64,000 bases of DNA from positions 1 to 64,000 of the forward strand of contig CAJUME010000012.1 of NCBI GenBank assembly GCA_910587015.1. The letters are read 5' to 3'. The position numbers and the translations under genes are program-made. This stretch comes from an uncultured Christensenella sp. Lineage in GTDB: Bacteria > Bacillota > Clostridia > Christensenellales > Borkfalkiaceae. Of this stretch, positions 9,099-17,861 are shown piece after piece. Under the pieces are notes generated by a model. That model worked only from the letters and a program-made list of their open reading frames with translations, was not told the DNA's origin and did no database searches. Each line of letters opens with the position of its first letter. Positions within the stretch are counted from its first letter, which is position 1.

Positions 9099-10631
9099 TT
9101 ACTCCCACTCTATTGTTGCGGGGGGCTTGCTTGTTATATCGTAAACTATCCTGTTTGCGTGCTTAACCTCGTTAACTATACGGTTTGAAATAGCTTCGAG
9201 CACGCTGTCGGGTATGCGCGCCCAATCCGCCGTCATTGCGTCAAGCGATGTAACTGCGCGAATGGCTATAACGTTTTCATAGGTGCGGAAGTCGCCCTGC
9301 ACGCCTACCGTTTTGCTGTTTGTAATAACGGTGAAGTACTGCCAGATTTGCTCGTCAAGTCCCGCCTTTGCGATTTCCTCGCGCAGAATATAATCGCTGT
9401 CGCGCAAGGTTTCCAGCTTCTCTTCCGTAACCGCGCCCATAATTCTTATTGCAAGACCGGGGCCGGGGAAGGGCTGGCGCATTACTACCGATTTGGGCAA
9501 GCCAAGCTCGAAGCCGACCTTCCTTACCTCGTCCTTGAACAAGTCGCGCAACGGCTCGATTATCTCCTCGAAGTTGACGACCGAAGGAAGTCCGCCCACG
9601 TTATGGTGCGATTTTATAACCGCGCTTTTGTCCTTGCCGCTTTCGATAACGTCGGGATAAATGGTGCCCTGCACCAAAAAGTCGACCTTGCCGATTTTTT
9701 TCGCTTCCTTTTCGAAGGTGCGTATAAACTGCTTTCCGATAATTTTGCGCTTTTTTTCGGGGTCGCTTTTGCCCTTCAGCTTTTTAAGGAATACCGCGCC
9801 CGCGTCGACCTTGATAAGGTTCATTTTAAGGCCGTCTTTAAATACGGACATAACCTCGTCCGCCTCGTATTTTCTCAAAAGTCCGTGGTCGACGAAAACG
9901 CAGGTCAGATTATCGCCCACCGCCTTATGTATCAGCGTTGCGGCAACCGCGCTGTCAACGCCGCCGGACATAGCGCACAAAACCTTTCTGTCGCCTATCT
10001 TTTCTTTAAGCGCCTTAATCTGGTTTGCAACAAAGTTGCTCATAGTCCAGTCGCCCGCCGCGCCGCATACCTCGTACAAAAAGTTATGCAACAGCTGCGT
10101 GCCGTATTGCGTATGGTTAACCTCTGGGTGGAACTGCACGCCGTATATTTTGCGCGCTTCGTCGCCGAATGCCGCATAAGGACAATTGTCCGTGTGCGCA
10201 AGCTTTTTGAAGCCCGCGGGAAGAGCTTTAACGCTGTCGGTATGGCTCATCCAGCAAACCGCCTTCTCGGGAATATCCTTGGTCAGCGGAGATTTTTCGT
10301 AGACAACCTCCGTCTTGCCGTATTCGGAGGTATCGGTATGCCCTACCGTACCGCCTAAAAGATGAGCCGTTAGCTGACAGCCGTAGCAAAGCCCCAAAAC
10401 GGGCACGCCGAGGCTGAAAACGCCCTTGTCTATTAAAGGACTGCCCTCTGCGTAAACACTGCTGGGTCCGCCCGTAAAAATTATGCCTATGGGGTTGTAA
10501 GCCTTAATTTCCTCTAACGTCATGTCAGACGACTTCAAATCGCAAAAAACGCCCTGCTCGCGCACGCGCCTTGCGATAAGCTGGTTATACTGCCCGCCGA
10601 AGTCCAGAATCAAAACCTTCTGATGTGTCAT
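9099..10631 (-). CDS. guaA: GMP synthase (glutamine-hydrolysing)
   Basis: Converts XMP to GMP with glutamine and ATP, the last step of de novo GMP synthesis. The 510 residues carry an N-terminal class I glutamine amidotransferase with GGPSSVY at 54-60, the nucleophile Cys82 in GLCYGCQL, and the His168/Glu170 pair in GVQFHPE. The ATP pyrophosphatase follows, with its PP-loop SGGVDS at 222-227, and the dimerisation domain forms the C terminus, ending in the typical TIEWE. All catalytic residues are present and the length is normal. It follows guaB by 36 bases on the same strand and shares its terminator, so the two form a guaBA operon. Confidence 0.97.
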   Translation of the reverse strand: MTHQKVLILDFGGQYNQLIARRVREQGVFCDLKSSDMTLEEIKAYNPIGIIFTGGPSSVYAEGSPLIDKGVFSLGVPVLGLCYGCQLTAHLLGGTVGHTDTSEYGKTEVVYEKSPLTKDIPEKAVCWMSHTDSVKALPAGFKKLAHTDNCPYAAFGDEARKIYGVQFHPEVNHTQYGTQLLHNFLYEVCGAAGDWTMSNFVANQIKALKEKIGDRKVLCAMSGGVDSAVAATLIHKAVGDNLTCVFVDHGLLRKYEADEVMSVFKDGLKMNLIKVDAGAVFLKKLKGKSDPEKKRKIIGKQFIRTFEKEAKKIGKVDFLVQGTIYPDVIESGKDKSAVIKSHHNVGGLPSVVNFEEIIEPLRDLFKDEVRKVGFELGLPKSVVMRQPFPGPGLAIRIMGAVTEEKLETLRDSDYILREEIAKAGLDEQIWQYFTVITNSKTVGVQGDFRTYENVIAIRAVTSLDAMTADWARIPDSVLEAISNRIVNEVKHANRIVYDITSKPPATIEWE

Positions 10632-10667
10632 AAATTAATCCTCAGTTGTAATCAAGCCGCAATGTCG

Positions 10668-12122
10668 TCAGTTTTTAGGCGAATAGTTGGGCGCTTCCTT
10701 GGTTATGGAAATATCGTGAGGGTGGCTTTCCGCAAGCGAGGCCGCCGTCATTTTGACAAAGCGTCCGTTCTTCCTCAGCTCCTCTATTGTGCCGCAGCCG
10801 GTATAGCCCATGCCCGCGCGCAGTCCGCCGAGCAGCTGGAATATAATGTCCGCAAGCGCGCCGCGGTAGGGCACCCTGCCCTCGACGCCCTCGGGTACGA
10901 ATTTTTTCGCGTCCGCCTGAAAATACCGCTCCTTGCCGCCCTTTGCCATTGCGGGAAGCGAGCCCATTCCGCGGTAGGATTTAAAGCTTCTGCCCTGATA
11001 AATTTCAAGCTCGCCGGGGGATTCGGTCGTACCCGCAAACAGCGAGCCTATCATAACCGCGCTGCCGCCCGCCGCAAGCGCCTTGACGATATCGCCCGAA
11101 TACTTGATACCTCCGTCGGCGATAATACGCTTGCCCATTTTGTCAGCCTGCTCCGCGCAGTCCAAAACCGCGGTAAGCTGGGGCATACCTATGCCGGCTA
11201 CAATGCGCGTGGTGCAGATAGAGCCGGGGCCAACGCCGACCTTTACAACGTCCGCGCCCGCATTCATTAAATCGCGGGTTGCTTCTGCCGTAACCACGTT
11301 GCCCGCAACAAGGGGTAAATCGGGGAAGGCGGTCTTTACCTTTTCAACCGCCTTGATAATACCGAGAGAATGACCGTGCGCAGAGTCCATAACTACAACG
11401 TCGACCTTCGATTTAACAAGCTCTGCCACCCTTTCCAAAACGTCTGCAGATGCGCCTATTGCCGCGCCCGCAAGCAGCCTGCCGTTTTTATCCCTTGCGC
11501 TGTTGGGATACTGTATGGATTTTTCGATATCCTTTATCGTTATCAGCCCTTTAAGGTTGCCGCTTTTATCTACAATGGGCAGTTTTTCTATTCTGTGCTT
11601 GCCCAAAAGCTTCTGCGCCTCCTCCAAAGAGGTGCCCTCGGGCGCGGTGACAAGGTGGTCCTTGGTCATTACGTTTGCGATAGGCTGGGCAAAGTTGGTT
11701 TCGAACCTTAAATCGCGGTTGGTTAAAATTCCCACAAGCTTTCCGTTGCGGGTAATGGGCACGCCGCTAATTTTATATTTTGCCATAAGCTCGCACGCAG
11801 CGGAAACGGGCTGCTCGGGCGATAAATGGAAGGGGTCGGTTATAACGCCGTGCTCGCTGCGCTTAACCTTGTCCACCTGCATAGACTGCTCTTCTATGCT
11901 CATATTTTTATGAATTATACCTATGCCGCCCTCGCGCGCCATAGCTATTGCAAGCTTGCTTTCGGTTACGGTATCCATAGCCGCGCTTACAAACGGGATA
12001 TTTAAATCGATACCCTTACAAAGCGTAGTGCGCAAATCCACCGTTGCAGGCAAAACTGCCGAAGCCGCGGGAATAAGCAACACATCGTCAAACGTCAAAG
12101 CTTCCTTTACAATTTTGTTCAT
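10668..12122 (-). CDS. guaB: IMP dehydrogenase
   Basis: Oxidises IMP to XMP with NAD, the committed step to guanine nucleotides. The 484-residue protein has the standard build: a TIM-barrel core with LTFDDVLLIP at 9-18, a regulatory CBS-domain pair inserted at about 95-205, and the catalytic loop GVGPGSICTTR with Cys303. The downstream YRGMGS phosphate site is also present. A strong ribosome site, AGGAGAAGG, stands before the ATG. A promoter is visible at 12169-12198; I saw no guanine or PRPP riboswitch in the short leader. Confidence 0.97.
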   Translation of the reverse strand: MNKIVKEALTFDDVLLIPAASAVLPATVDLRTTLCKGIDLNIPFVSAAMDTVTESKLAIAMAREGGIGIIHKNMSIEEQSMQVDKVKRSEHGVITDPFHLSPEQPVSAACELMAKYKISGVPITRNGKLVGILTNRDLRFETNFAQPIANVMTKDHLVTAPEGTSLEEAQKLLGKHRIEKLPIVDKSGNLKGLITIKDIEKSIQYPNSARDKNGRLLAGAAIGASADVLERVAELVKSKVDVVVMDSAHGHSLGIIKAVEKVKTAFPDLPLVAGNVVTAEATRDLMNAGADVVKVGVGPGSICTTRIVAGIGMPQLTAVLDCAEQADKMGKRIIADGGIKYSGDIVKALAAGGSAVMIGSLFAGTTESPGELEIYQGRSFKSYRGMGSLPAMAKGGKERYFQADAKKFVPEGVEGRVPYRGALADIIFQLLGGLRAGMGYTGCGTIEELRKNGRFVKMTAASLAESHPHDISITKEAPNYSPKN

Positions 12123-12168
12123 AAGTAACCTTCTCCTGTTTAGTTTTGAGGTTTATTTCCTTAAAAAT

Positions 12169-12198
12169 ATAATAAAAATCCCGGAAGCAAGTATCCAA
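12169..12198 (-). promoter_or_regulatory. guaBA promoter
   Basis: Minus-strand -35 TTGGAT (12198-12193), 18-base spacer, -10 TATTAT (12174-12169). It lies about 47 bases upstream of the guaB ATG. Confidence 0.5.
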
Positions 12199-12215
12199 AG
12201 ATTTTTATAAAGCCA

Positions 12216-12635
12216 TTATATTTTACCGTCTATGCGACCTTGCGCCGCATCGCGGTTATCGGTTATATACTGTCTGTAATCGAGCTTAAGCTGAACGCCG
12301 TTGACAATGACGTTGCCGCTCTTTTCCTCGCAAAGCCTGTCAAAGTCCTTGTGCTGTAAAAGCTCGTTACAGTACTTAACTATGTTTTTATCCTTTTTCG
12401 CAAAAATACTGTCCTCGGCACAGCGCGCCAAATCCTCTACCTTGCCGGAATATTTGTAAGCAAGCGAGGAATAGCCGGCCGCCATGGAATAGTTACCCGT
12501 ATTTTCGCAGATGTTTGCCATTCCGCCGGGGAATGCAAGACTTGCAATTCCGAAAGCGAGAACAAGCGCTATTATAACCGCAAGCAGAGTTTTTAATGCG
12601 GTCTTTAAAACTACTTCCTTCAAACCGAACGACAC
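12216..12635 (-). CDS. Small membrane-anchored protein of unknown function
   Basis: About 139 residues with one strongly hydrophobic segment near the N terminus (TLLAVIIALVLAFGIASLAF), probably an uncleaved signal-anchor. A soluble tail with several Cys and Lys residues follows. I recognise no family. A good promoter at 12655-12683 overlaps the upstream end of the reading frame, so the apparent start at 12683 cannot be used. The likely start is GTG 12635, with TTG 12623 as the alternative; neither has a convincing ribosome site. The gene is divergent from the lipoprotein gene at 12740. Confidence 0.6.
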   Translation of the reverse strand: MSFGLKEVVLKTALKTLLAVIIALVLAFGIASLAFPGGMANICENTGNYSMAAGYSSLAYKYSGKVEDLARCAEDSIFAKKDKNIVKYCNELLQHKDFDRLCEEKSGNVIVNGVQLKLDYRQYITDNRDAAQGRIDGKI

Positions 12636-12654
12636 TCTTTTGTAAATTTTTATT

Positions 12655-12683
12655 ATTCTATCACAGCGGCGACAAAAATGCAA
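12655..12683 (-). promoter_or_regulatory. Promoter of the small membrane protein gene
   Basis: Minus-strand -35 TTGCAT (12683-12678), 17-base spacer, -10 TAGAAT (12660-12655) with an extended TGA in front. It fixes the gene start downstream of about 12650. Confidence 0.6.
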
Positions 12684-12739
12684 CTGTTTGAAATTGATTT
12701 TATATTCATATAATGGCGCGAATTTAATATATTTGTAAT

Positions 12740-13402
12740 ATGAGAAAAAAGTTTTTTGCCGTAATGTGCTTTTGTATTTGTGTTATTACCGCCGTTGCCG
12801 CGCTTTCGGGGTGCTTTAAAAGGGTCAACTACCTCGACTATATTTCGGAAAGGCGCTCCGACATATTTTTGTACGAGGACGACGGTGTAAGCGTAAAAAT
12901 AGTCTGCTCGCAAAAGGAGCAGCCGTACGCCGCCGATGGAATTAAGGGCGAGCTTTGCGATATTACCGAAATTTTTGTATCCCTTCCCAAAAGCTATGAC
13001 GGCGTTGAAGTCAGCATAGAGGGCTTCAACGGCGAAATGAACTGGCAGGCAGTGGAAAGGCGTTATTATTTAAGCTGTTCCGCAAAGCCGCTTAAATCCG
13101 ACAGCGCAGAAGTTACGCTCACCTACGGAGGTGAAAGCAAGACATTTTCCGCATTATCCGTCAGATATGACGGGGTAATGAGCTGTGACGAGGCCGTTAA
13201 ATGCGTGATAGAGCACGACCGCGAGCTGTTTGAGGGGCTTACCGAAAACAGACTTTTTCTGGGTGAGATTTATGTAAGACTGCTGTACGACGAGGGCTGT
13301 TATTACTATGTAGGGGTATGCGACAAGTCAAGACACGTTACCGCTTATCTTATAGACGGCGAGTATGGTAAGGTTATTGCAACCAAGGACATTCAGGGCT
13401 GA
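12740..13402 (+). CDS. Secreted lipoprotein of unknown function
   Basis: A 220-residue protein with a classic lipoprotein signal: a basic start MRKK, a hydrophobic core, and lipobox LSGC with Cys25 as the lipidated residue. The mature part looks like a small beta-rich domain and I recognise no family. A TATAAT box sits at 12709-12714, 26 bases before the ATG, but its best -35 (TTGAAA) is only 15 bases away. No Shine-Dalgarno sequence is visible. It is one of the few plus-strand genes and ends at a terminator shared with the convergent GNAT gene. Confidence 0.75.
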   Translation: MRKKFFAVMCFCICVITAVAALSGCFKRVNYLDYISERRSDIFLYEDDGVSVKIVCSQKEQPYAADGIKGELCDITEIFVSLPKSYDGVEVSIEGFNGEMNWQAVERRYYLSCSAKPLKSDSAEVTLTYGGESKTFSALSVRYDGVMSCDEAVKCVIEHDRELFEGLTENRLFLGEIYVRLLYDEGCYYYVGVCDKSRHVTAYLIDGEYGKVIATKDIQG

Positions 13403-13411
13403 ATAAGCAAT

Positions 13412-13446
13412 AAAATAACGGACGGCTTAAAGCCGTCCGTTATTTT
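13412..13446. terminator. Bidirectional terminator between convergent genes
   Basis: A perfect 15-bp stem (13412-13426 with 13432-13446) and a TTAAA loop. It has AAAA/TTTT flanks on both sides and so can serve both the lipoprotein gene and the GNAT gene. Its right arm overlaps the GNAT stop codon. Confidence 0.88.
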
Positions 13447-13957
13447 ACAAAAGTCTTTCGTAAGCTATTCTTGTCGAGCAGTCGCGTATAAGCGTTATCG
13501 TTCCGCATTCGGTAAACCCCTGAGAGGTCAACAGCGAGCGCATAGGTAAATTCATAATATGCGTATCCATACGGATACTTTTGCACCTTCTCGCCCTTGC
13601 GATTTCGACCGCGGCGGAATTTAAAATAAACTTTGCCGCGCCGCAGCCGCGGTATTTTTCCGCCGACGCAACGCGGTGCACGGCAAGATATTTTCCGTCG
13701 GAAAGCCAGCCGCCGTCAATATCGTCGTAATCTCTGTCGTACCCCACAGCCGAAAAAACCGCCGCAATTTCTCCGTTTAAAGCAGTGACAACGTACAATA
13801 CACCCCCTACTATGCCGCATTTAACGTCATTCTCGTCGGGGAAGCCCTTCGGCCACTGCGGGTTGCCGTTCGCCTCCATAAACGACTGCGCGTCTGCATA
13901 AATGCGCATAGCTTCATTTAAATCTTCAATTTTCGCCTTTCTGTAAGCAAGCTTCAT
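13445..13957 (-). CDS. GNAT-family N-acetyltransferase
   Basis: A 170-residue protein of the Gcn5-related acetyltransferase fold. The acetyl-CoA pyrophosphate loop is visible as VASAEKYRGCGAAKFIL near residue 96. It is followed by the helix and the MDTHIMNLPMRSLLTSQGF segment typical of motif B (residues 130-150). The substrate cannot be told from sequence. It starts 1 base after the hemW stop (TGAAATG), so the two are translationally coupled; the pairing may be incidental. Confidence 0.85.
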   Translation of the reverse strand: MKLAYRKAKIEDLNEAMRIYADAQSFMEANGNPQWPKGFPDENDVKCGIVGGVLYVVTALNGEIAAVFSAVGYDRDYDDIDGGWLSDGKYLAVHRVASAEKYRGCGAAKFILNSAAVEIARARRCKSIRMDTHIMNLPMRSLLTSQGFTECGTITLIRDCSTRIAYERLL

Positions 13958-13958
13958 T

Positions 13959-15077
13959 TCAACCCCGCAAGCGAAGATATTCTACGATTATACTATTCTG
14001 GACAAACAGAAATTCGTCCTTAATTTTAACAAAACCGTTCGCAACCTCAATATATCCGCGGGTCTTTTGCAATGCCTCGGCATATTTTTTTGTAAAATCA
14101 CAGCCGAACAAGGAAGTAAATTCCGCCAAATCGATGCCCGCAGAGGTGCGCAGTGAAAGCATAATATACTCTTCCTCCTGCCCGTCCTTATCAACCTCCT
14201 CGCTGTTGACAACGGCAAAATGATTTGAAAGTATGCATTTGAAATACTCGTCCAAATCGAAGGTGTTAGTCATTCTTACGTTGTTCACGCATGACGAGGC
14301 GGCAACGCCGAAGCCTATATAATTGCCGCGCTTCCAGTAATTTAAATTGTGTCTGCTTTGCTTTCCCTTTTTGCAGAAGTTGGAAACCTCGTACCTTTCA
14401 AACCCGAGCGCGCAAAGCTTTTTTACGCCCGCGGTGTACATTTCCGCAACAGTATCGCCATCGGGCAGTTCGCCGTTAAGATAGTCTGTATAAATCGGCG
14501 TGCCGTCCTCGGGTGAAAGGGCGTACATAGAAATATGGCTTGCGCCCGAGCTTGCCGCAACCTCTATGCTGTATTTGATGTCTGCAATGCTCTGGTTTTT
14601 AAGACCTATCATTATATCCGCGCTGAAATTTTTGCCCTTCAACAGCTTTGCACAAGCAAGATAGTCCTTTAAATTGTGAATTCTGCCTATATTTTCAAGC
14701 TGGCTGTCTATTGCCGACTGCAAGCCGACCGAAAAGCGGTTAATTCCGCATTTTTCGTACAGCGAAATTTTACCCGCGCTTATTGTACCGGGGTTCATTT
14801 CAATGGTAATTTCCGCATTTTCCGCAAGCTTGAAATGTTTTTTTGCCGCCGCAACAAGCATTGCGATATACTTTTCGTCAATAACCGAGGGTGTGCCTCC
14901 GCCTATGTACAGGGTGTCAAAGGTCATACCTTCAAGCTCGGGCGCGCGCATTGCCATCTCGCGGTAAACGCAGGCCATGTAGCTTTCCGCAAAGCAAAGC
15001 TTATCGGGATAGGATACAAAATCGCAGTAGGTGCATTTTGATTTGCAAAAGGGTATATGAACGTAAATTCCCGCCAA
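13959..15077 (-). CDS. hemW: HemW-like radical SAM protein
   Basis: A 372-residue radical SAM enzyme of the coproporphyrinogen III oxidase-like group. The cluster motif PFCKSKCTYCDF places cysteines at 11, 15 and 18, and LYIGGGTPS near 56 is the SAM-binding segment. The C-terminal HemW-type domain is present. HemW proteins bind heme and act in heme delivery rather than as oxygen-independent HemN; HemN normally carries an N-terminal extension before the CxxxCxxC motif, which is absent here. It lies between the MGMT-like gene (1-base gap) and the GNAT gene (1-base gap) in one transcript. Confidence 0.9.
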   Translation of the reverse strand: MAGIYVHIPFCKSKCTYCDFVSYPDKLCFAESYMACVYREMAMRAPELEGMTFDTLYIGGGTPSVIDEKYIAMLVAAAKKHFKLAENAEITIEMNPGTISAGKISLYEKCGINRFSVGLQSAIDSQLENIGRIHNLKDYLACAKLLKGKNFSADIMIGLKNQSIADIKYSIEVAASSGASHISMYALSPEDGTPIYTDYLNGELPDGDTVAEMYTAGVKKLCALGFERYEVSNFCKKGKQSRHNLNYWKRGNYIGFGVAASSCVNNVRMTNTFDLDEYFKCILSNHFAVVNSEEVDKDGQEEEYIMLSLRTSAGIDLAEFTSLFGCDFTKKYAEALQKTRGYIEVANGFVKIKDEFLFVQNSIIVEYLRLRG

Positions 15078-15078
15078 C

Positions 15079-15393
15079 TCAATCGCCCTCCCAGCGGTAT
15101 TTTTTTAAATCTATTTTAAAATCGTCGGAAACCTCTACTCCCTCGGCCTCCAGCAAAGCCTTCTGCACCTCGGGCCCGCCGAACGCAAAGCCCGTGCAGA
15201 CGCTTCCGCTTGAAAAAATTACTCTGTGACACGGTATAACGCCTTGCTGAGGGTTGCAGTGCAACGCCCAGCCGACCTGTCTTGCACAGCGCGGCGCGCC
15301 GATTGCGCGGGCTATATCGCCGTAGGTTGACACCTTACCCGCGGGCACTTTTTTAACTGCCTCGTATACTCTTTCAAAAAAATTATATTGCAT
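15079..15393 (-). CDS. MGMT-family DNA-binding protein (methyltransferase/ATL-like)
   Basis: About 104 residues matching only the DNA-binding and active-site half of O6-alkylguanine-DNA alkyltransferase. The visible run is FFERVYEAVKKVPAGKVSTY, then a helix-turn-helix and the active-site loop IPCHRV. The nucleophile Cys is kept, unlike alkyltransferase-like proteins where it is Trp or Ala. The protein lacks the N-terminal ribonuclease-like half of Ada/Ogt, as in many short MGMT-family proteins. I prefer ATG 15393 to ATG 15414, because homology begins there and a candidate promoter (15399-15427) would place transcription almost at that codon. No Shine-Dalgarno is visible for either start. Confidence 0.85.
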   Translation of the reverse strand: MQYNFFERVYEAVKKVPAGKVSTYGDIARAIGAPRCARQVGWALHCNPQQGVIPCHRVIFSSGSVCTGFAFGGPEVQKALLEAEGVEVSDDFKIDLKKYRWEGD

Positions 15394-15398
15394 ATTTA

Positions 15399-15427
15399 TA
15401 TTTAAACGGCGCATATATGCGGGTCAA
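15399..15427 (-). promoter_or_regulatory. Candidate promoter of the MGMT-hemW-GNAT operon
   Basis: Minus-strand -35 TTGACC (15427-15422), 17-base spacer, weak -10 TAAATA (15404-15399) only 5 bases before the chosen ATG. If real, the transcript would be nearly leaderless. Confidence 0.4.
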
Positions 15428-15493
15428 TGCAGTTATACCCACGCAAAACGCGTTAAAACCAACAACGCAGATATGCAAACACAACGTATATCC

Positions 15494-15600
15494 AAGCCTT
15501 AGAGAAACAAGTGCGGCTTTTTGAAGCGACGTGTACTTAGTTGTACACGAGCAAAAAAAACGTAAACCTGACGCAGTATTGCGCTGTTTATATAAGGCTT
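15494..15600. repeat. Structured intergenic element with nested inverted repeats
   Basis: The 8-bp inverted pair AAGCCTTA (15494-15501) and TAAGGCTT (15593-15600) encloses two further hairpins: CGTGTAC/GTACACG (15530-15549) and CGCA/TGCG (15572-15583). An eight-A run lies between them. No gene fits here. It lies downstream of lepA, but neither hairpin has a T-run on the proper side, so it is not a plain terminator. It resembles a REP- or MITE-like element. Confidence 0.5.
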
Positions 15601-15603
15601 AGC

Positions 15604-17409
15604 TTAATCCTTGTTGGTCTTTAAAATCTGCATAAACACCTCGGACGGCACTTCAACGCTGCCTATGCTGCGCATACGTTTTTTGCCCTCCTTCTGCTTT
15701 TCCAGAAGCTTTTTCTTACGCGTAATATCGCCGCCGTAGCACTTTGCCAAAACGTCCTTTCTGACTGCCTTAACCGTTTCCCGCGCGATAATTTTGCCGC
15801 CGATTGCCGCCTGCACGGGCACCTCGAACAGCTGGCGGGGAATTGCTTCCTTCAAATTTTCGCAAAGCGTTCTGCCGCGGGTATATGCGGAATCCTCGTG
15901 CACAATCATTGAAAGCGCATCGCATACCTCGCCGTTAAGCATAATGTCAAGCTTGACAAGCTTACTGCGCTCGTAGCCGATAAGCTCGTAATCGAAGCTT
16001 GCATAGCCGCGCGTGCGCGATTTTATCTGGTCGAAAAAGTCGAAAATAATTTCGTTAAGCGGCAAATTGTATTCAAGCTGAACTCTGCTTTTGTCAAGAT
16101 AAGTCATACCCAGAAAAACCCCGCGTTTTTCGCGGCACAAATCCATAATCTGCCCCAGATAATCGGGCGGGGAATAAATATCCGCCTTGACAATCGGCTC
16201 TTCCATGTGCTCTATTTCCGATACGGGCGGCAAATGCGAGGGGTTATCCACAAAAATCTCCTCGCCGTCCGTCTTAATCACCTTATAGCTTACCGAGGGC
16301 GCGGTAGTTATAATTTCAAGACCGAACTCCCTCTCTATGCGCTCCTGCATAATTTCCATATGCAAAAGCCCCAAAAAACCGCAACGGAAGCCGAAGCCCA
16401 GCGCAACCGAGCTGTCGGGTTCGAAAATCAGCGACGCGTCGTTAAGCTGTAATTTTAAAATTGCGTCCTTTAAGTCGTTGAATTTACTGCCGTCAAGCGG
16501 GTAAATTCCGCAAAAGACCACGCTTTGCACCTTTTTATATCCGGGCAACGGCTCGGGCGCAGGGTTGTCCGCATTCATAACGGTATCGCCTACGGCAACG
16601 TCCTGTATAGACTTGATTGAGGCGGCAATGTACCCGACCTCGCCCGCAAAAAGTCCGTTTTTGGGCTGTAAATTCGGACTGAATACCCCCGTTTCCACAA
16701 CCTCATACAGCTTTTCCGAGCGGAAGGTTTTTATTTTATCGCCCGCGCGTACACTGCCTTCCTTTATGCGCACAAACAGAATAACGCCCTTGTAATTGTC
16801 GTAATAGCTGTCGAAAATCAGCGCCTTTAAGGGTGCGTTTACATCGCCGTCTGGCGCGGGAAAGGCTGTTACAATCGCCTCTAAAACATCGTCTATGCCG
16901 ATACCCTCTTTTGCGGAAACAAGGGGCGCGGAGGATGCGTCAAGCCCGATAACCTCCTCTATCTCCGTCTTAACCTCATCGGGACGTGCGGACGGCAGGT
17001 CGATTTTATTGATTACGGGCAGAATTTCGAGGTTGTTTTCAAGGGCAAGATAAACGTTTGCAAGCGTCTGCGCCTCTACCCCCTGCGAGGCGTCGACTAT
17101 CAGAATAGCGCCCTCGCACGCGGCAAGCGAGCGCGAAACCTCGTAGGTAAAATCAACGTGCCCCGGCGTGTCTATCAGATTGAACTCGTACTCCTCGCCG
17201 TTCTTCGCCTTATAAAACATTCTTACGGGGGTAAGCTTGATTGTAATGCCGCGCTCGCGCTCTATATCCATAGAGTCCAGCAGCTGCGCCTCCATATCCC
17301 TTTCCGATACCTGCCCCGTGCGCTCCATAAGTCTGTCGGCAAGGGTAGATTTGCCGTGGTCGATATGCGCGATTATGCAGAAGTTTCTTATATTTGACTT
17401 TTTGCCCAT
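15604..17409 (-). CDS. lepA: Elongation factor 4 (LepA)
   Basis: A 601-residue translational GTPase that back-translocates or remodels stalled ribosomes. The G1 loop AHIDHGKST is at 14-22, the switch region RGITIK near 60 and DTPGH near 85, then NKID near 140. The C-terminal LepA-specific domain is complete, ending in the usual lysine-rich tail before GSVEVPSEVF. ATG 17409 is chosen over 17466 because it gives the usual family length, MGKKSNIRNFCIIAHIDHG is the normal N terminus, and AAGG stands 7-8 bases upstream. The neighbour upstream is an AT-rich small gene that may share its transcript. Confidence 0.96.
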   Translation of the reverse strand: MGKKSNIRNFCIIAHIDHGKSTLADRLMERTGQVSERDMEAQLLDSMDIERERGITIKLTPVRMFYKAKNGEEYEFNLIDTPGHVDFTYEVSRSLAACEGAILIVDASQGVEAQTLANVYLALENNLEILPVINKIDLPSARPDEVKTEIEEVIGLDASSAPLVSAKEGIGIDDVLEAIVTAFPAPDGDVNAPLKALIFDSYYDNYKGVILFVRIKEGSVRAGDKIKTFRSEKLYEVVETGVFSPNLQPKNGLFAGEVGYIAASIKSIQDVAVGDTVMNADNPAPEPLPGYKKVQSVVFCGIYPLDGSKFNDLKDAILKLQLNDASLIFEPDSSVALGFGFRCGFLGLLHMEIMQERIEREFGLEIITTAPSVSYKVIKTDGEEIFVDNPSHLPPVSEIEHMEEPIVKADIYSPPDYLGQIMDLCREKRGVFLGMTYLDKSRVQLEYNLPLNEIIFDFFDQIKSRTRGYASFDYELIGYERSKLVKLDIMLNGEVCDALSMIVHEDSAYTRGRTLCENLKEAIPRQLFEVPVQAAIGGKIIARETVKAVRKDVLAKCYGGDITRKKKLLEKQKEGKKRMRSIGSVEVPSEVFMQILKTNKD

Positions 17410-17472
17410 ATATTTGCCTTGATTTTTTTCTTTAATTATACAAAAATTCCTTAAAATAATCAACAAAAAAGC

Positions 17473-17730
17473 TTATTCTTTAATTGTCTTTACTATATTT
17501 TTCAACTCATTTATAACAGTATTTAAAGATTTCTTTAAATTATCGTTTTCTACCTCTTCACTAATTTTTTCTTGCCAAAGGTTACAAACTTTGCAGCTTC
17601 TGTTTTTATAAACGTTCAGGTTAGTATTTGCACAATGTCCGTAGACCGTTTGTATAAATCCTCTGTCAGTTTTTACATAATGATACAGAAAGCTTTTACA
17701 ATTTTTACATGATTTTATCTTGTTATCCAT
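17473..17730 (-). CDS. Small Cys-rich (zinc-ribbon-like) protein of unknown function
   Basis: An 85-residue protein with two cysteine pairs, CKNC near residue 8 and CKVC near 46, and a further GHC near 32. A four-cysteine zinc site is likely. The C-terminal third is a charged helix. The gene is plainly more AT-rich than its neighbours, which suggests acquisition. No Shine-Dalgarno is visible. It precedes lepA by 63 bases on the same strand. I recognise no family. Confidence 0.6.
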   Translation of the reverse strand: MDNKIKSCKNCKSFLYHYVKTDRGFIQTVYGHCANTNLNVYKNRSCKVCNLWQEKISEEVENDNLKKSLNTVINELKNIVKTIKE

Positions 17731-17806
17731 AATTAAACAATATCAAATTACATATTAAGAAACATTAAAATAACTGACAGTTAGATTAAAAATAATTTAA
17801 AACGGG

Positions 17807-17846
17807 GCGGGGGGCGGTTTTTGCAATTGCAAAAACCGCCCCCCGC
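17807..17846 (-). terminator. Perfect 20-bp palindrome after the MreB-like gene
   Basis: Bases 17807-17846 are a perfect, loopless palindrome centred on AATT, with GC-rich outer arms. It lies just after the MreB-like stop codon. The T-run is weak and offset (GTTTTAAATTATTTTT on the minus strand), so terminator function is likely but not certain. Confidence 0.65.
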
Positions 17847-17861
17847 TATTCAATATTAAAT

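Noticed and set aside
12123..12215. Possible purine riboswitch before guaB
   Set aside because: The leader is under 50 bases and AT-rich, without the conserved three-way junction.
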